Of a DNA stretch of 64,000 nt, positions 1 through 8,325 are shown piece by piece. Made by a program: the position numbers and the translations under genes. The notes below the pieces were generated by a model. That model ran no database searches, was not told the DNA's origin, and saw only the letters and a program-made list of their open reading frames with translations. Origin of the DNA: Enterobacteriaceae bacterium (GTDB taxonomy: Bacteria > Pseudomonadota > Gammaproteobacteria > Enterobacterales > Enterobacteriaceae); the NCBI GenBank assembly GCA_902363335.1, contig CABIZV010000001.1, positions 1,240,001 through 1,304,000 of the forward strand, given 5' to 3'. Position 1 is the first letter of the stretch, and each line of letters begins with the position of its first letter.

Positions 1-62
1 GTGAGCTTCCCCGCAGCATCAGGTATAATCACGCGTTTTACATCTGACTAAAAATAGCGACA

Positions 63-1823
63 TTGACTATAAATACTCTTTCCCGGCGCTTTCTCGCCCC
101 CGCGACTGAAGCATTTCAGGCGCTATTTGCCCAGCCTGAGCTGGCCTCAGAAAACGATACCTTATTCAGCGAGCTTCAAGCGCGTTTACACTATGCGCTG
201 GAACAGTTTTTACATCCTCAGGGCATCTCCCCTTTCTTACTGGTCAAAGCACCAGAAGAAAAAGAGTACCTCCAGCTGCTTACGCAGAACATTGACTCTT
301 TGCGCGATAGTGATGCGCAAGCGCTAACGGGCGTCAGCTATCAGGTCAATGGTAGCAAAGTCAGCATGACTGCTGCCCAGAGCTTAGAGGATAACTTTGC
401 AAGCCAGGGTCCCGTCATTTTTGCCGACTGGGTTGAAGCGGCACAGCTTTTTGGCTGCGTACGCCAGTTTAACGGTGAAATTAGCCTCCAGCCGGGTCTG
501 GTGCATCAGGCCAATGGCGGCATCCTGATACTGTCCCTGCGTACACTAATGGCACAACCGCTGTTGTGGATGCGCCTGAAGAATCAGGTCATGCAGCAAC
601 GTTTTGACTGGCTGACCTTTGATGATGCCCGTCCCCTGCCGGTAAGTATCCCCTCAATGCCACTGACGTTGAAAGTGGTCTTAATGGGCGACCGGGATTC
701 TCTGGCCGACTTCCAGGAAATGGAACCGGAGCTGGCGGAGACCGCTTTGTATAGCGAATTTGAAGATAACCTGCAAATCGCCGATGAAGAGACGTTGAAG
801 CAATGGTGCCAGTGGGTCTGGAATATCGCGCGTGAAAAATCGCTGCCGGGTCTTGCCCCGGATGCCTGGCCTTTGCTGATGCAGGAAGGTGCTCGCGATA
901 CCGGTGACCAGGAGATTATGCCGCTATGTCCGCTGTGGATTGCCCGTCAGCTTCGTGAAGCCGCTCCGTTTACCGACAATGACCGCATCAATGCTGAACA
1001 GCTGAAAACCATGCTAATGCAGCGTCAGTGGCGTGAAGGTTTCCTTGCTGAACGTATGCAAGATGAAATTCTGCTTGAGCAGATTCTGATTGAAACCGAA
1101 GGTGAATGCATCGGGCAGATCAATGCCTTGTCAGTCATAGATTTCCCAGGCCATCCTCGTCCGTTCGGTGAGCCCTCTCGTATATCCTGCGTCGTCCACA
1201 TTGGTGACGGCGAGTTTATTGATGTGGAACGCAAAGCGGAACTGGGCGGTAATCTGCACGCTAAAGGCATGATGTTGATGCAGGCCTTCCTGATGGCCGA
1301 GCTCGATCTGGACCAGCAGTTGCCGTTCTCTGCATCGTTGACCTTTGAGCAGTCCTACAGTGAAGTCGATGGCGACAGCGCTTCGATGGCTGAGCTGTGC
1401 GCTCTGATCAGTGCCCTCGCTAACGTACCGATTAACCAAAGCATCGCCATGACAGGTTCCGTCGATCAGTTCGGCCGCGCCCAGCCGATTGGCGGTCTTA
1501 ATGAGAAAATTGAAGGCTTCTTCGCTATCTGTGCCCAGCGTGGGCTAACCGGTAAGCAAGGTGTCATTATTCCTTCTGCGAATGTCCGCCATCTGAGTCT
1601 CGCCACCGAAGTACAAGAAGCGGTAGAGGCCGGTGAATTTTCAATCTGGGCTATCGATGACATCGGTGATGCGTTACCGTTGCTGACGCAGCTTAACTGG
1701 GATGGCGAAGGTCAGACGCTGTTACAAACTATTCAGGAACGCATTGCACAGGCTACGCAGCAGGAGCCTCGCAACCGCTTTCCGTGGCCGTTACGCTGGC
1801 TAAACCGATCACAATCCAACTGA
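63..1823 (+). CDS. lonH: LonH (YcbZ), Lon-type peptidase homologue
   Basis: 586 residues, the same length as E. coli YcbZ/LonH. The C-terminal half is a Lon peptidase domain (S16 family): the catalytic Ser lies in DGDSAS (residue 439) and the Lys in GGLNEKIEG (residue 482). The 43-residue spacing equals that of Lon. The N-terminal half aligns with the ATPase part of LonB-like proteins, but I see no GxxGxGKT/S Walker A motif; the matching place reads VKAPEEKEY. ATP hydrolysis is therefore doubtful. The start is a TTG, chosen because the N-terminus (MTIN...) matches the family; no strong ribosome site precedes it. It lies directly upstream of fabA, as in E. coli, and its stop codon lies inside the FadR site of fabA. 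Its substrates are not known. Confidence 0.93.
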   Translation: MTINTLSRRFLAPATEAFQALFAQPELASENDTLFSELQARLHYALEQFLHPQGISPFLLVKAPEEKEYLQLLTQNIDSLRDSDAQALTGVSYQVNGSKVSMTAAQSLEDNFASQGPVIFADWVEAAQLFGCVRQFNGEISLQPGLVHQANGGILILSLRTLMAQPLLWMRLKNQVMQQRFDWLTFDDARPLPVSIPSMPLTLKVVLMGDRDSLADFQEMEPELAETALYSEFEDNLQIADEETLKQWCQWVWNIAREKSLPGLAPDAWPLLMQEGARDTGDQEIMPLCPLWIARQLREAAPFTDNDRINAEQLKTMLMQRQWREGFLAERMQDEILLEQILIETEGECIGQINALSVIDFPGHPRPFGEPSRISCVVHIGDGEFIDVERKAELGGNLHAKGMMLMQAFLMAELDLDQQLPFSASLTFEQSYSEVDGDSASMAELCALISALANVPINQSIAMTGSVDQFGRAQPIGGLNEKIEGFFAICAQRGLTGKQGVIIPSANVRHLSLATEVQEAVEAGEFSIWAIDDIGDALPLLTQLNWDGEGQTLLQTIQERIAQATQQEPRNRFPWPLRWLNRSQSN

Positions 1824-1834
1824 TCGGACTTGTT
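1818..1834 (+). promoter_or_regulatory. FadR operator of fabA
   Basis: AACTGATCGGACTTGTT closely matches the FadR consensus (ANCTGGTCYGACNNGTT). It overlaps the lonH stop codon and lies just upstream of the FabR site and the -10 of fabA. In E. coli FadR bound here activates fabA when long-chain acyl-CoA is low. The site is seen in the sequence; its activity here is inferred. Confidence 0.8.
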
Positions 1835-1835
1835 C

Positions 1836-1858
1836 AGCGTACACGTGTTAGCTATCCT
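1836..1858 (+). promoter_or_regulatory. FabR operator and -10 region of fabA
   Basis: AGCGTACACGTGTTAGCT (1836-1853) is the FabR palindrome found before fabA and fabB in enterics. A -10-like TATCCT follows at 1853-1858. FabR with unsaturated acyl-ACP or acyl-CoA represses here, opposing the FadR site that ends 2 bases upstream. Transcription would start near 1865. Confidence 0.8.
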
Positions 1859-1892
1859 GCGTTCCGAACTTAAAATAAGGCTTACTTAAAAC

Positions 1893-2411
1893 ATGGTAGA
1901 TAAACGCGAATCCTATACGAAAGAAGACCTTCTTGCCTCTGGTCGCGGTGAACTGTTCGGCGCTAATGGCCCGCAGTTGCCGGCACCGAGTATGCTGATG
2001 ATGGATCGTGTCGTTAAGATGACCGAAACCGGCGGCAACTTTGACAAGGGTTATGTTGAAGCTGAGCTCGATATCAATCCGGATCTGTGGTTCTTCGGTT
2101 GCCACTTTATCGGCGATCCTGTGATGCCAGGCTGTCTGGGTCTGGATGCAATGTGGCAGCTGGTTGGTTTCTACCTCGGCTGGCTGGGCGGTGAAGGCAA
2201 AGGCCGTGCGCTCGGCGTAGGTGAAGTCAAATTCACCGGTCAGGTTCTGCCAACGGCGAAGAAAGTGACCTACCGTATTCACTTTAAGCGCATCGTTAAC
2301 CGTCGTCTGATCATGGGTCTGGCAGATGGTGAAGTACTGGTTGACGGTCGTCTGATCTACACCGCGAACGACCTGAAAGTGGGTCTGTTCCAGGACACTT
2401 CTGCATTCTAA
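1893..2411 (+). CDS. fabA: FabA, 3-hydroxydecanoyl-ACP dehydratase/isomerase
   Basis: 172 residues, full family length. It dehydrates 3-hydroxyacyl-ACP and isomerises trans-2- to cis-3-decenoyl-ACP in the cytoplasm, the branch point for unsaturated fatty acids. The hot-dog fold catalytic residues are visible: His71 in GCHFIGDPVMPG and Asp85 in GCLGLDAMWQ. The ATG start is fixed by the conserved MVDKRESYTKEDLL N-terminus. The gene has its own promoter with FadR and FabR sites and ends in a strong hairpin terminator shared face-to-face with rmf. Confidence 0.98.
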   Translation: MVDKRESYTKEDLLASGRGELFGANGPQLPAPSMLMMDRVVKMTETGGNFDKGYVEAELDINPDLWFFGCHFIGDPVMPGCLGLDAMWQLVGFYLGWLGGEGKGRALGVGEVKFTGQVLPTAKKVTYRIHFKRIVNRRLIMGLADGEVLVDGRLIYTANDLKVGLFQDTSAF

Positions 2412-2463
2412 TACCGATTATCGTCCAGACCGGCGATAGATAAGTATTGTGAATCAAAAGGCG

Positions 2464-2492
2464 AAACCTCCGCACTGCGGAGGTTTCTTTTT
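2464..2492 (+). terminator. Terminator of fabA
   Basis: Ten-base stem AAACCTCCGC/GCGGAGGTTT with an ACT loop, followed by a T-rich run. It lies 52 bases after fabA and 12 bases beyond the 3' end of the convergent rmf, so it may serve both. Confidence 0.85.
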
Positions 2493-2504
2493 AAAGAGAC
2501 AGTG

Positions 2505-2672
2505 TCAGGCAACTACTGCCCTGTCCTCCATGGCTTCTCGCCAGCCTCCTAGCCAGTGAGACCTCTGATTAATAGTCTGGTAAGGACACATTTCTTTCGA
2601 TCGTCCAGTAATACCGGCTTGATATCCGCGTTGATGTGCCCGGTCCAGGCGATCTCGTTTTTGTCTCTTCAT
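2505..2672 (-). CDS. rmf: Rmf, ribosome modulation factor
   Basis: 55 codons on the minus strand, beginning MKRQKRDRLDRAHQRGYQAG and ending with a WLGGWREAM-like tail, the same length as E. coli RMF. The protein is small and very basic. It binds the 30S subunit near the mRNA exit and drives 70S dimerisation to 100S in stationary phase, with HPF. The ATG at 2670-2672 has a good ribosome site (GAGGGAAACGAGG). It sits between fabA and pqiC as in E. coli. In E. coli it is induced by ppGpp and slow growth; I did not identify the promoter with confidence. Confidence 0.96.
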   Translation of the reverse strand: MKRQKRDRLDRAHQRGYQAGITGRSKEMCPYQTINQRSHWLGGWREAMEDRAVVA

Positions 2673-2872
2673 GCCTCGTTTCCCTCATATTTTGGTCTGG
2701 TGGAAAAGAAAACAGTGGCTACAAATCGCGCAACCACATAATACGAATACCGCTAAATAATCTTCCCGTCAATGCGCAGAATTCATACCAATGTCATATT
2801 TGTGAGCTAATCAGAAGTTCATTTGTACAGAAAATGTGAAGTGGCATAAGTAACCAATTGAAGCCAGACATA

Positions 2873-2905
2873 AAAAAACCGCCGCCGGTTTTACACCGGC
2901 GGCGG
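2873..2905 (-). terminator. Terminator of the pqiABC operon
   Basis: An 11-base-pair stem, CCGCCGCCGGT (2879-2889) with ACCGGCGGCGG (2895-2905). On the minus strand it is followed by a run of T (the A-run at 2872-2878). Confidence 0.9.
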
Positions 2906-2927
2906 CCTTTAGAACAATTAGTTCTAC

Positions 2928-3491
2928 TTATGGTTGGCGATTGAGGGTCTGCGCAATAGAGGCCGCTTCCTGGCTCCACGCCTGCGCTAATAATTTCACC
3001 ATGGCGTCGTAACCATCATGCTGCTGCGCCAGTTCTACATGGAATGGACGCTTAATCAGCTGGCCTTGATGGTTAAGCAGCCATTCGCCGCTCACCACGA
3101 CTTTCCCATCATAACGCCCGTGGAAGCCAGTGACCGACACGTTTAACGTGTCCTGTGTGCTAGATAATGGCTGTGAAGAGACCACCCACCCCGGCAGCTG
3201 ATTGCTCAGGTTAGAAACCAGCGTCGTACGAAGTTGCTGATCCAATGGGCTGGCCCAGAGGTTGTTACTGGCAATCACGTACTGAACGTCACTGGTCTGG
3301 TATACCACGCCGCTCCCGGCGAGGAAGTCAGGTATGCTGACCTGTTCCACCCACAGCATCCGCTGGTTGGTGGTGGCGCTGGTGTTTTGCACCACTCCCG
3401 TTGTCAACGGCAACTGGTAGTAGGTTTTATTTTCCCCGCTGCTGCAGGCTGCCAACAGGCAGGCTGCCGTCAGAACTAACCACTTCTTCAT
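2928..3491 (-). CDS. pqiC: PqiC, outer-membrane lipoprotein of the Pqi system
   Basis: 187 residues. A lipoprotein signal is visible: MKKWLVLTAACLLAAC with the lipidated Cys at 16. The rest is an ABC-type transport auxiliary domain (DUF330 family). PqiC forms a ring in the outer membrane that receives the tip of the PqiB tube and helps move phospholipid across the periplasm. Its ATG overlaps the last base of the pqiB stop (TAATG), so the two are translationally coupled. It is the last gene of pqiABC, followed by a strong terminator. In E. coli the operon is SoxS- and stress-induced. Confidence 0.96.
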   Translation of the reverse strand: MKKWLVLTAACLLAACSSGENKTYYQLPLTTGVVQNTSATTNQRMLWVEQVSIPDFLAGSGVVYQTSDVQYVIASNNLWASPLDQQLRTTLVSNLSNQLPGWVVSSQPLSSTQDTLNVSVTGFHGRYDGKVVVSGEWLLNHQGQLIKRPFHVELAQQHDGYDAMVKLLAQAWSQEAASIAQTLNRQP

Positions 3492-5128
3492 TATTTCGCC
3501 CTCTTAGGCTCTGGATCTTTTTTATCCTTCGCTTCAAATACCAGCGCGTTGCTCTTCTCGTTCAACGTTTTCAGCACAGGCTGCAACTCGCGCAGAACCT
3601 GATCCAGACGCTGCATATCGCCGACCATTTTGTTATAGGCCGCGGAGCCCGGCTGGAAGCCTTGCATGCTGCGGTTAAGCTCATTGAGCGTTTTCTGCAT
3701 GTCCGCTGGAAGCTGCTGCGCGGACTGGCTAGCGGTGATCTTGTTAAGATTATCCAGCGTCGTTTGCAGGCGGCGCATAGTGTTCTGGCTTTCGCTAAGC
3801 GTATTGGTTGCTTGCTGGACCATCGGCGTTAACGGCAGATTGTTGAACTTATCCAGCGTATCCATCAAACGCTGCTGGATTTGCGCCAGACCACCGCTCA
3901 CGGTCGGGATAATGTCCACGCCATCAAATGACTTCACATCTTTCTTCAACGGTTCTTTTGGATAGAAGTCGAGGTCGATGTAAAGCGCACCGGTGACCAG
4001 GTTACCGGTTTTCAGCGAGCCCCGCAGTCCACGTTCAATCAGGGTTGGCAGATGGCCACGCACATCGAGGTTATCGCCAAACTGAGCCGCAAGTCGTTCG
4101 GGTTCAATCTGAATTTTTACCGGTATCCGATAATCACTGGTCAGCTTCTGGCGAAGGCCGGGAACAAAGTACGGTACCTGTGCCACGGTGCCCATACGAA
4201 TACCGCGGAATTCAACCGGCGCACCAACCTGAAGGCCTCGAACCGAATCTTTAAAGAACATCAGGTAGTCAATATGCTGGGTATACAGCGAGTCCTGAAT
4301 GCTTTTCTGGTCGTCGTAAAGTTTGAATTCGGTCTTCTCCGTGATTGGTTGACCAAGCTCAACGCCTTCCGGGACATCAAAACTCACGCCGCCGCTGAAC
4401 AGCGTCGCCAGCGATCCCATTTCAACGCGCATCCCAGCAGAGGTCAAATCCACCGCGACGCCGCTGTCTTTCCAGAAGCGAACGTTGCTGGTCACCAGAC
4501 GATCGTTCGGTGCGCTGATAAACAGCTGATAGGAGATGTCACGTTTTTGCGGATCGAAGGTGCTGGTTTCTACCGAACCCACGCGATAGCCACGGAACAG
4601 CACTGGGTCACCCGGACTGAGCTGGCCCGCTTTTTTGCTGTCGAGTATCACGCGAATACCTTTAGCATCCGGTGGCGCCAGCGGCGGTGCATCGAGCAGT
4701 TGATAATTGTCCGGTACCGAACCTTTCGAACCCGGCTGCAATTCGATATAGGCCCCAGAGAGCAGCGTACCCAGCCCGCTAATCCCTTCACGCCCCACCT
4801 GCGGCTTCACGACCCAGAAAACCGAGTCCTTATGCAGCAGTTTTTCCATTCCTGAATTCAGACGTGCTTTGATTTCTACGTGCGTCAAATCGTCGGTCAG
4901 GGTAGTACTTTCTACCACACCCACATCCACGCTGCGGCTCTTAATGGTGGTTTTACCCCCTTCAATACCTTCAGCATTGGTGGTGATAAGCGTCACCTCC
5001 GGCCCCTGATGGCTGTAGTGGTAAAATAAGATCCAGGCGCCAATCAACGCCGTGACAATCGGGAAGATCCAAACGGGAGACCAGTTTTTCACTTTCTGCA
5101 CGTTTGCCTCCCCACTCTTGGTTTCCAT
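3491..5128 (-). CDS. pqiB: PqiB, MCE-domain periplasmic tube protein
   Basis: 545 residues from METKSGEANVQ, against 546 in E. coli. An upstream in-frame start at 5188 would overlap pqiA by 56 bases and lacks homology, so the ATG at 5126-5128 is preferred. One membrane helix lies near residues 17-35 (SPVWIFPIVTALIGAWILF). Three MCE domains follow, then a long C-terminal coiled-coil-forming helix (about residues 400-520). The hexamer makes a syringe-like lipid channel between inner and outer membranes. It starts 5 bases after the pqiA stop. Confidence 0.96.
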   Translation of the reverse strand: METKSGEANVQKVKNWSPVWIFPIVTALIGAWILFYHYSHQGPEVTLITTNAEGIEGGKTTIKSRSVDVGVVESTTLTDDLTHVEIKARLNSGMEKLLHKDSVFWVVKPQVGREGISGLGTLLSGAYIELQPGSKGSVPDNYQLLDAPPLAPPDAKGIRVILDSKKAGQLSPGDPVLFRGYRVGSVETSTFDPQKRDISYQLFISAPNDRLVTSNVRFWKDSGVAVDLTSAGMRVEMGSLATLFSGGVSFDVPEGVELGQPITEKTEFKLYDDQKSIQDSLYTQHIDYLMFFKDSVRGLQVGAPVEFRGIRMGTVAQVPYFVPGLRQKLTSDYRIPVKIQIEPERLAAQFGDNLDVRGHLPTLIERGLRGSLKTGNLVTGALYIDLDFYPKEPLKKDVKSFDGVDIIPTVSGGLAQIQQRLMDTLDKFNNLPLTPMVQQATNTLSESQNTMRRLQTTLDNLNKITASQSAQQLPADMQKTLNELNRSMQGFQPGSAAYNKMVGDMQRLDQVLRELQPVLKTLNEKSNALVFEAKDKKDPEPKRAK

Positions 5129-5132
5129 GTTT

Positions 5133-6392
5133 TTACGACTCCTCATGGCTTGCTTCAGGTTCCCGATCCCACGACAGACGCGGATCAAAGGTCATTGCTG
5201 AGAACATGGTCATTATGACGACTAACGCAAACATCAGCGCGCCAATGGCCGGGTAGATATTCATTAATCCCCCAATGCGCACCAGCGCAGAGAGGACGGC
5301 AATTACAAACACATCAATCATTGACCAGCGCCCGACGAACTCCACCACTTCATAAATCAGGTGCATACGTTCGCTGTCCCGGCTCCGACGCTTGAGGCCG
5401 TTTGCATCAAGACACAGCCAGGCAATGGCAATCATCTTTAAGGTCGGTACGAGGATACTGGCGATAAAAATCACCATTGCCACCGGATACGAACCTTCAC
5501 TCCACAGCAATATCACCCCAGCGATAATGGTCGAGGGCATTTTGTCACCCAGCAGATCGGTTATCATGATCGGCAGGATATTGGCGGGAAGATACAGCAG
5601 AATCGACGTTACCAGCAGCGCCATCGTCCACTGCAGGCTGTTTTTGCGTCGGGCGTGGCCTTTGCTATGACAGCGCGGGCATTCAAGCTGGTCAGCGGGC
5701 AGAATAGCGGTGCAGCATGAGCATGAACGCAGCCCTTGCCGCAGACCGGTCACCCCCGCTTTTAGCGGCTGTGAGAGCGCTGGCATCGGGCCGATATCAT
5801 CCCACAGCCAGCGGCGATCGACGCACTGGAAGGTACGTAATTGCAGCAGACAGAAGAGACACCACGGCAGGAAACTACTGCCCACGCCGACATCGCCATA
5901 GGCCATCAGCTTCACAAAACTCACTAGTACGCCCGCGAGAAAAATTTCAGCCATGCCCCAGGTTTTCAGCGCGAACAGAATCCGCGCCAGAAACGTTTTC
6001 AGCCGGTAAGGCATCCGCACGCGGTTAACCAGTAACAGAATGGTGATGAGGCAAAACGCCGGCACCAACTGCACAAACAGCAGGAAAAAGGTGCCAAGGC
6101 TGGCGTAGTCTTCTGAAAACATGACGCTGGGAATTTCCAGCAGCTCAACTTCACTGCTCACCCCTGCCACCTTCATATTGATAAAAGGGAACAGGTTAGC
6201 CAGCAGCAGCATAAAGAGCGCCACCAGCACGTACGCCGTGGGGCGTCGTCTGGGTTCATCCCACGCGGTGGTTAATGTCGTACCACAGCGTGGGCAGTTT
6301 GCTTTATGTCGGTGCTCGAGGTGCGGCAACGCCACCAGCATGTCACACTGTGAACACAGAATATGCTGCGCAGCATGATGTTGTTCGCACAT
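5133..6392 (-). CDS. pqiA: PqiA, inner-membrane protein of the Pqi lipid transport system
   Basis: 419 residues, polytopic. It has two tandem PqiA domains, each with a zinc-ribbon (CSQCD...CPRC near residue 14-37, and CSCC...CPRC in the middle) and about four membrane helices. It is the inner-membrane partner of PqiB, named for its paraquat-inducible promoter. First gene of pqiABC; 13 bases separate it from the upstream uup. Confidence 0.96.
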   Translation of the reverse strand: MCEQHHAAQHILCSQCDMLVALPHLEHRHKANCPRCGTTLTTAWDEPRRRPTAYVLVALFMLLLANLFPFINMKVAGVSSEVELLEIPSVMFSEDYASLGTFFLLFVQLVPAFCLITILLLVNRVRMPYRLKTFLARILFALKTWGMAEIFLAGVLVSFVKLMAYGDVGVGSSFLPWCLFCLLQLRTFQCVDRRWLWDDIGPMPALSQPLKAGVTGLRQGLRSCSCCTAILPADQLECPRCHSKGHARRKNSLQWTMALLVTSILLYLPANILPIMITDLLGDKMPSTIIAGVILLWSEGSYPVAMVIFIASILVPTLKMIAIAWLCLDANGLKRRSRDSERMHLIYEVVEFVGRWSMIDVFVIAVLSALVRIGGLMNIYPAIGALMFALVVIMTMFSAMTFDPRLSWDREPEASHEES

Positions 6393-6405
6393 GAAAAGTC
6401 CTCAA

Positions 6406-8313
6406 TCAGGCGCCGTTTTTCAACGCTTCCAGATATTCCCAACGTTCAAACGCTTCTTCTAACGCGCGTTCCGCTTGTGCCATGTCAGCCAGTACCTTTT
6501 GGGTATGGTCATGAGGCTGGCTAAAGAACGATGCGTCAGCAACCTGCGACTGTAATGCTTCCAGCTCCGCTTCCAGCGTTTCCAGCTTCTGCGGCAGCTG
6601 TTCCAGTTCGCGCTGCAGGTTATAGCTTAGTTTGCTACCACTGCGTTTGACAGTTTCTGCTTTTGGTTGAACCACTTCCGCCGTTTTTTTCACAACCGGT
6701 TGTTGACGCGACTGCGATTGTGCCTGCTGGCCGCGAGCATCGTGATAGCCCCCGACGTAACGACCAATGCGCCCATTGTCTTCAAAGATCCAGCATTCGG
6801 TCACGGTATTATCAACAAATTGACGATCGTGGCTTACCAGCAGGACGGTGCCCTGATAGCCGTCGATAAGCTCTTCTAACAGTTCGAGCGTTTCGACATC
6901 CAGGTCGTTGGTTGGTTCATCGAGAATCAACAGGTTACTCGGTTTCAGGAACAGACGAGCCAGCAGCAGACGGTTACGTTCACCACCGGACAACGCACGC
7001 ACCGGCGTCATCGCACGTTTCGGATGGAACAAGAAGTCCTGCAAGTAGCCCAGTACATGGCGCGGCTTACCGTTCACCATCACTTCTTGCTTCCCTTCCG
7101 CCAGGTTATCCATCACCGTTTTGTCCGGATCCAGCTCTGCGCGGTGCTGGTCGAAGTAAGCGACTTCCAGCTTAGTACCGACGTGAATTCGTCCGCTATC
7201 GGCCTGAAGCTGGCCGAGCATCAGCTTCAGCAATGTGGTTTTACCGCAGCCGTTCGGGCCAATCATGGCGATTTTATCGCTACGCTGTACCTGGGCGGAG
7301 AAGTCTTTCACCAGGACTTTGCCATCCACCTGGTAATTCACATCTTCCATTTCAAAGACGATTTTGCCGGAGCGAGAAGCTTCTTCGACCTGCATCTTCG
7401 CGCTGCCCATCACTTCACGGCGCGCGCTACGTTCGTTACGCATCGCTTTCAGCGCGCGGACGCGGCCTTCGTTACGGGTACGACGCGCTTTGATACCCTG
7501 ACGGATCCACACTTCTTCCTGCGCCAGTTTGCGATCGAATTCAGCGTTTTGCAGTTCTTCAACGCGCAGCGCTTCTTCTTTCTCCAGCAGATACTGGTCG
7601 TAGTTGCCCGGATAGGTCACCAGATTGCCGCGATCGAGATCGACAATACGGGTCGCCATATTGCGGATAAATGAACGGTCGTGGGAGATGAAAATAATCG
7701 TCCCCTTGAAAGACTTCAGGAAGCCTTCGAGCCAGTCAATAGTTTCAATATCCAGGTGGTTCGTCGGTTCGTCTAACAGCAGCACGCGCGGTGCACTGAC
7801 CAGCGCACGTCCCAGCGCGGCTTTACGCAGCCAGCCGCCGGAAAGCGAAGCCAATTCGGTATCTGCGGTCAGGCCGAGCTGATCCAGGACTTCGTTAATC
7901 CGGCTTTCAAGCTGCCACAAACCGTGGTTATCCAGCTGTTCCTGGACTTTCGCCAGTTCCTGGAGATTTTTATCGCTCGGATCGGTTATCACCAGATGCG
8001 AGATATCGTGGTAACGCTTGAGGTAAACGGCCTGTTCCGCGATCCCTTCGGCGACGAAATCGTAAACGCTGCCCTCAACGTTACGTGGAGGATCCTGTTG
8101 CAGACGCGCCACGACCAGATCCTGCTCGTAGATAATGCGCCCGTCGTCCAGCCCCAGCTCGCGGTTAAGGATTTTCATCAGCGTGGATTTGCCGGCGCCG
8201 TTACGGCCCACCAGACAAACGCGCTCGTTATCTTCAATATGCAGTTCGGCATTATTGAGAAGCGGCGCATCGCTGAACGATAGCCAGGCGCCGTGCATAC
8301 TAATTAATGACAT
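6406..8313 (-). CDS. uup: Uup, ABC-F family ATPase
   Basis: 635 residues, as in E. coli. Two ABC cassettes on one chain: Walker A GRNGAGKST near 36 and GPNGCGKTT near 350, with signatures LSGGWLRKA and LSGGERNRL and Walker B LLLDEPTNHLD and LILDEPTNDLD. There is no membrane segment. The C-terminal 90 residues form the Uup coiled-coil domain that binds branched DNA. Uup affects precise transposon excision and ribosome/replication-fork stability. It begins 12 bases after the rlmL stop, so the two are probably co-transcribed. Confidence 0.97.
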   Translation of the reverse strand: MSLISMHGAWLSFSDAPLLNNAELHIEDNERVCLVGRNGAGKSTLMKILNRELGLDDGRIIYEQDLVVARLQQDPPRNVEGSVYDFVAEGIAEQAVYLKRYHDISHLVITDPSDKNLQELAKVQEQLDNHGLWQLESRINEVLDQLGLTADTELASLSGGWLRKAALGRALVSAPRVLLLDEPTNHLDIETIDWLEGFLKSFKGTIIFISHDRSFIRNMATRIVDLDRGNLVTYPGNYDQYLLEKEEALRVEELQNAEFDRKLAQEEVWIRQGIKARRTRNEGRVRALKAMRNERSARREVMGSAKMQVEEASRSGKIVFEMEDVNYQVDGKVLVKDFSAQVQRSDKIAMIGPNGCGKTTLLKLMLGQLQADSGRIHVGTKLEVAYFDQHRAELDPDKTVMDNLAEGKQEVMVNGKPRHVLGYLQDFLFHPKRAMTPVRALSGGERNRLLLARLFLKPSNLLILDEPTNDLDVETLELLEELIDGYQGTVLLVSHDRQFVDNTVTECWIFEDNGRIGRYVGGYHDARGQQAQSQSRQQPVVKKTAEVVQPKAETVKRSGSKLSYNLQRELEQLPQKLETLEAELEALQSQVADASFFSQPHDHTQKVLADMAQAERALEEAFERWEYLEALKNGA

Positions 8314-8325
8314 TCTTTATTCCTT

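Noticed and set aside
2794..2979. A 61-codon frame overlapping the pqi terminator
   Set aside because: It reads through the terminator hairpin and lacks a ribosome site or homology.
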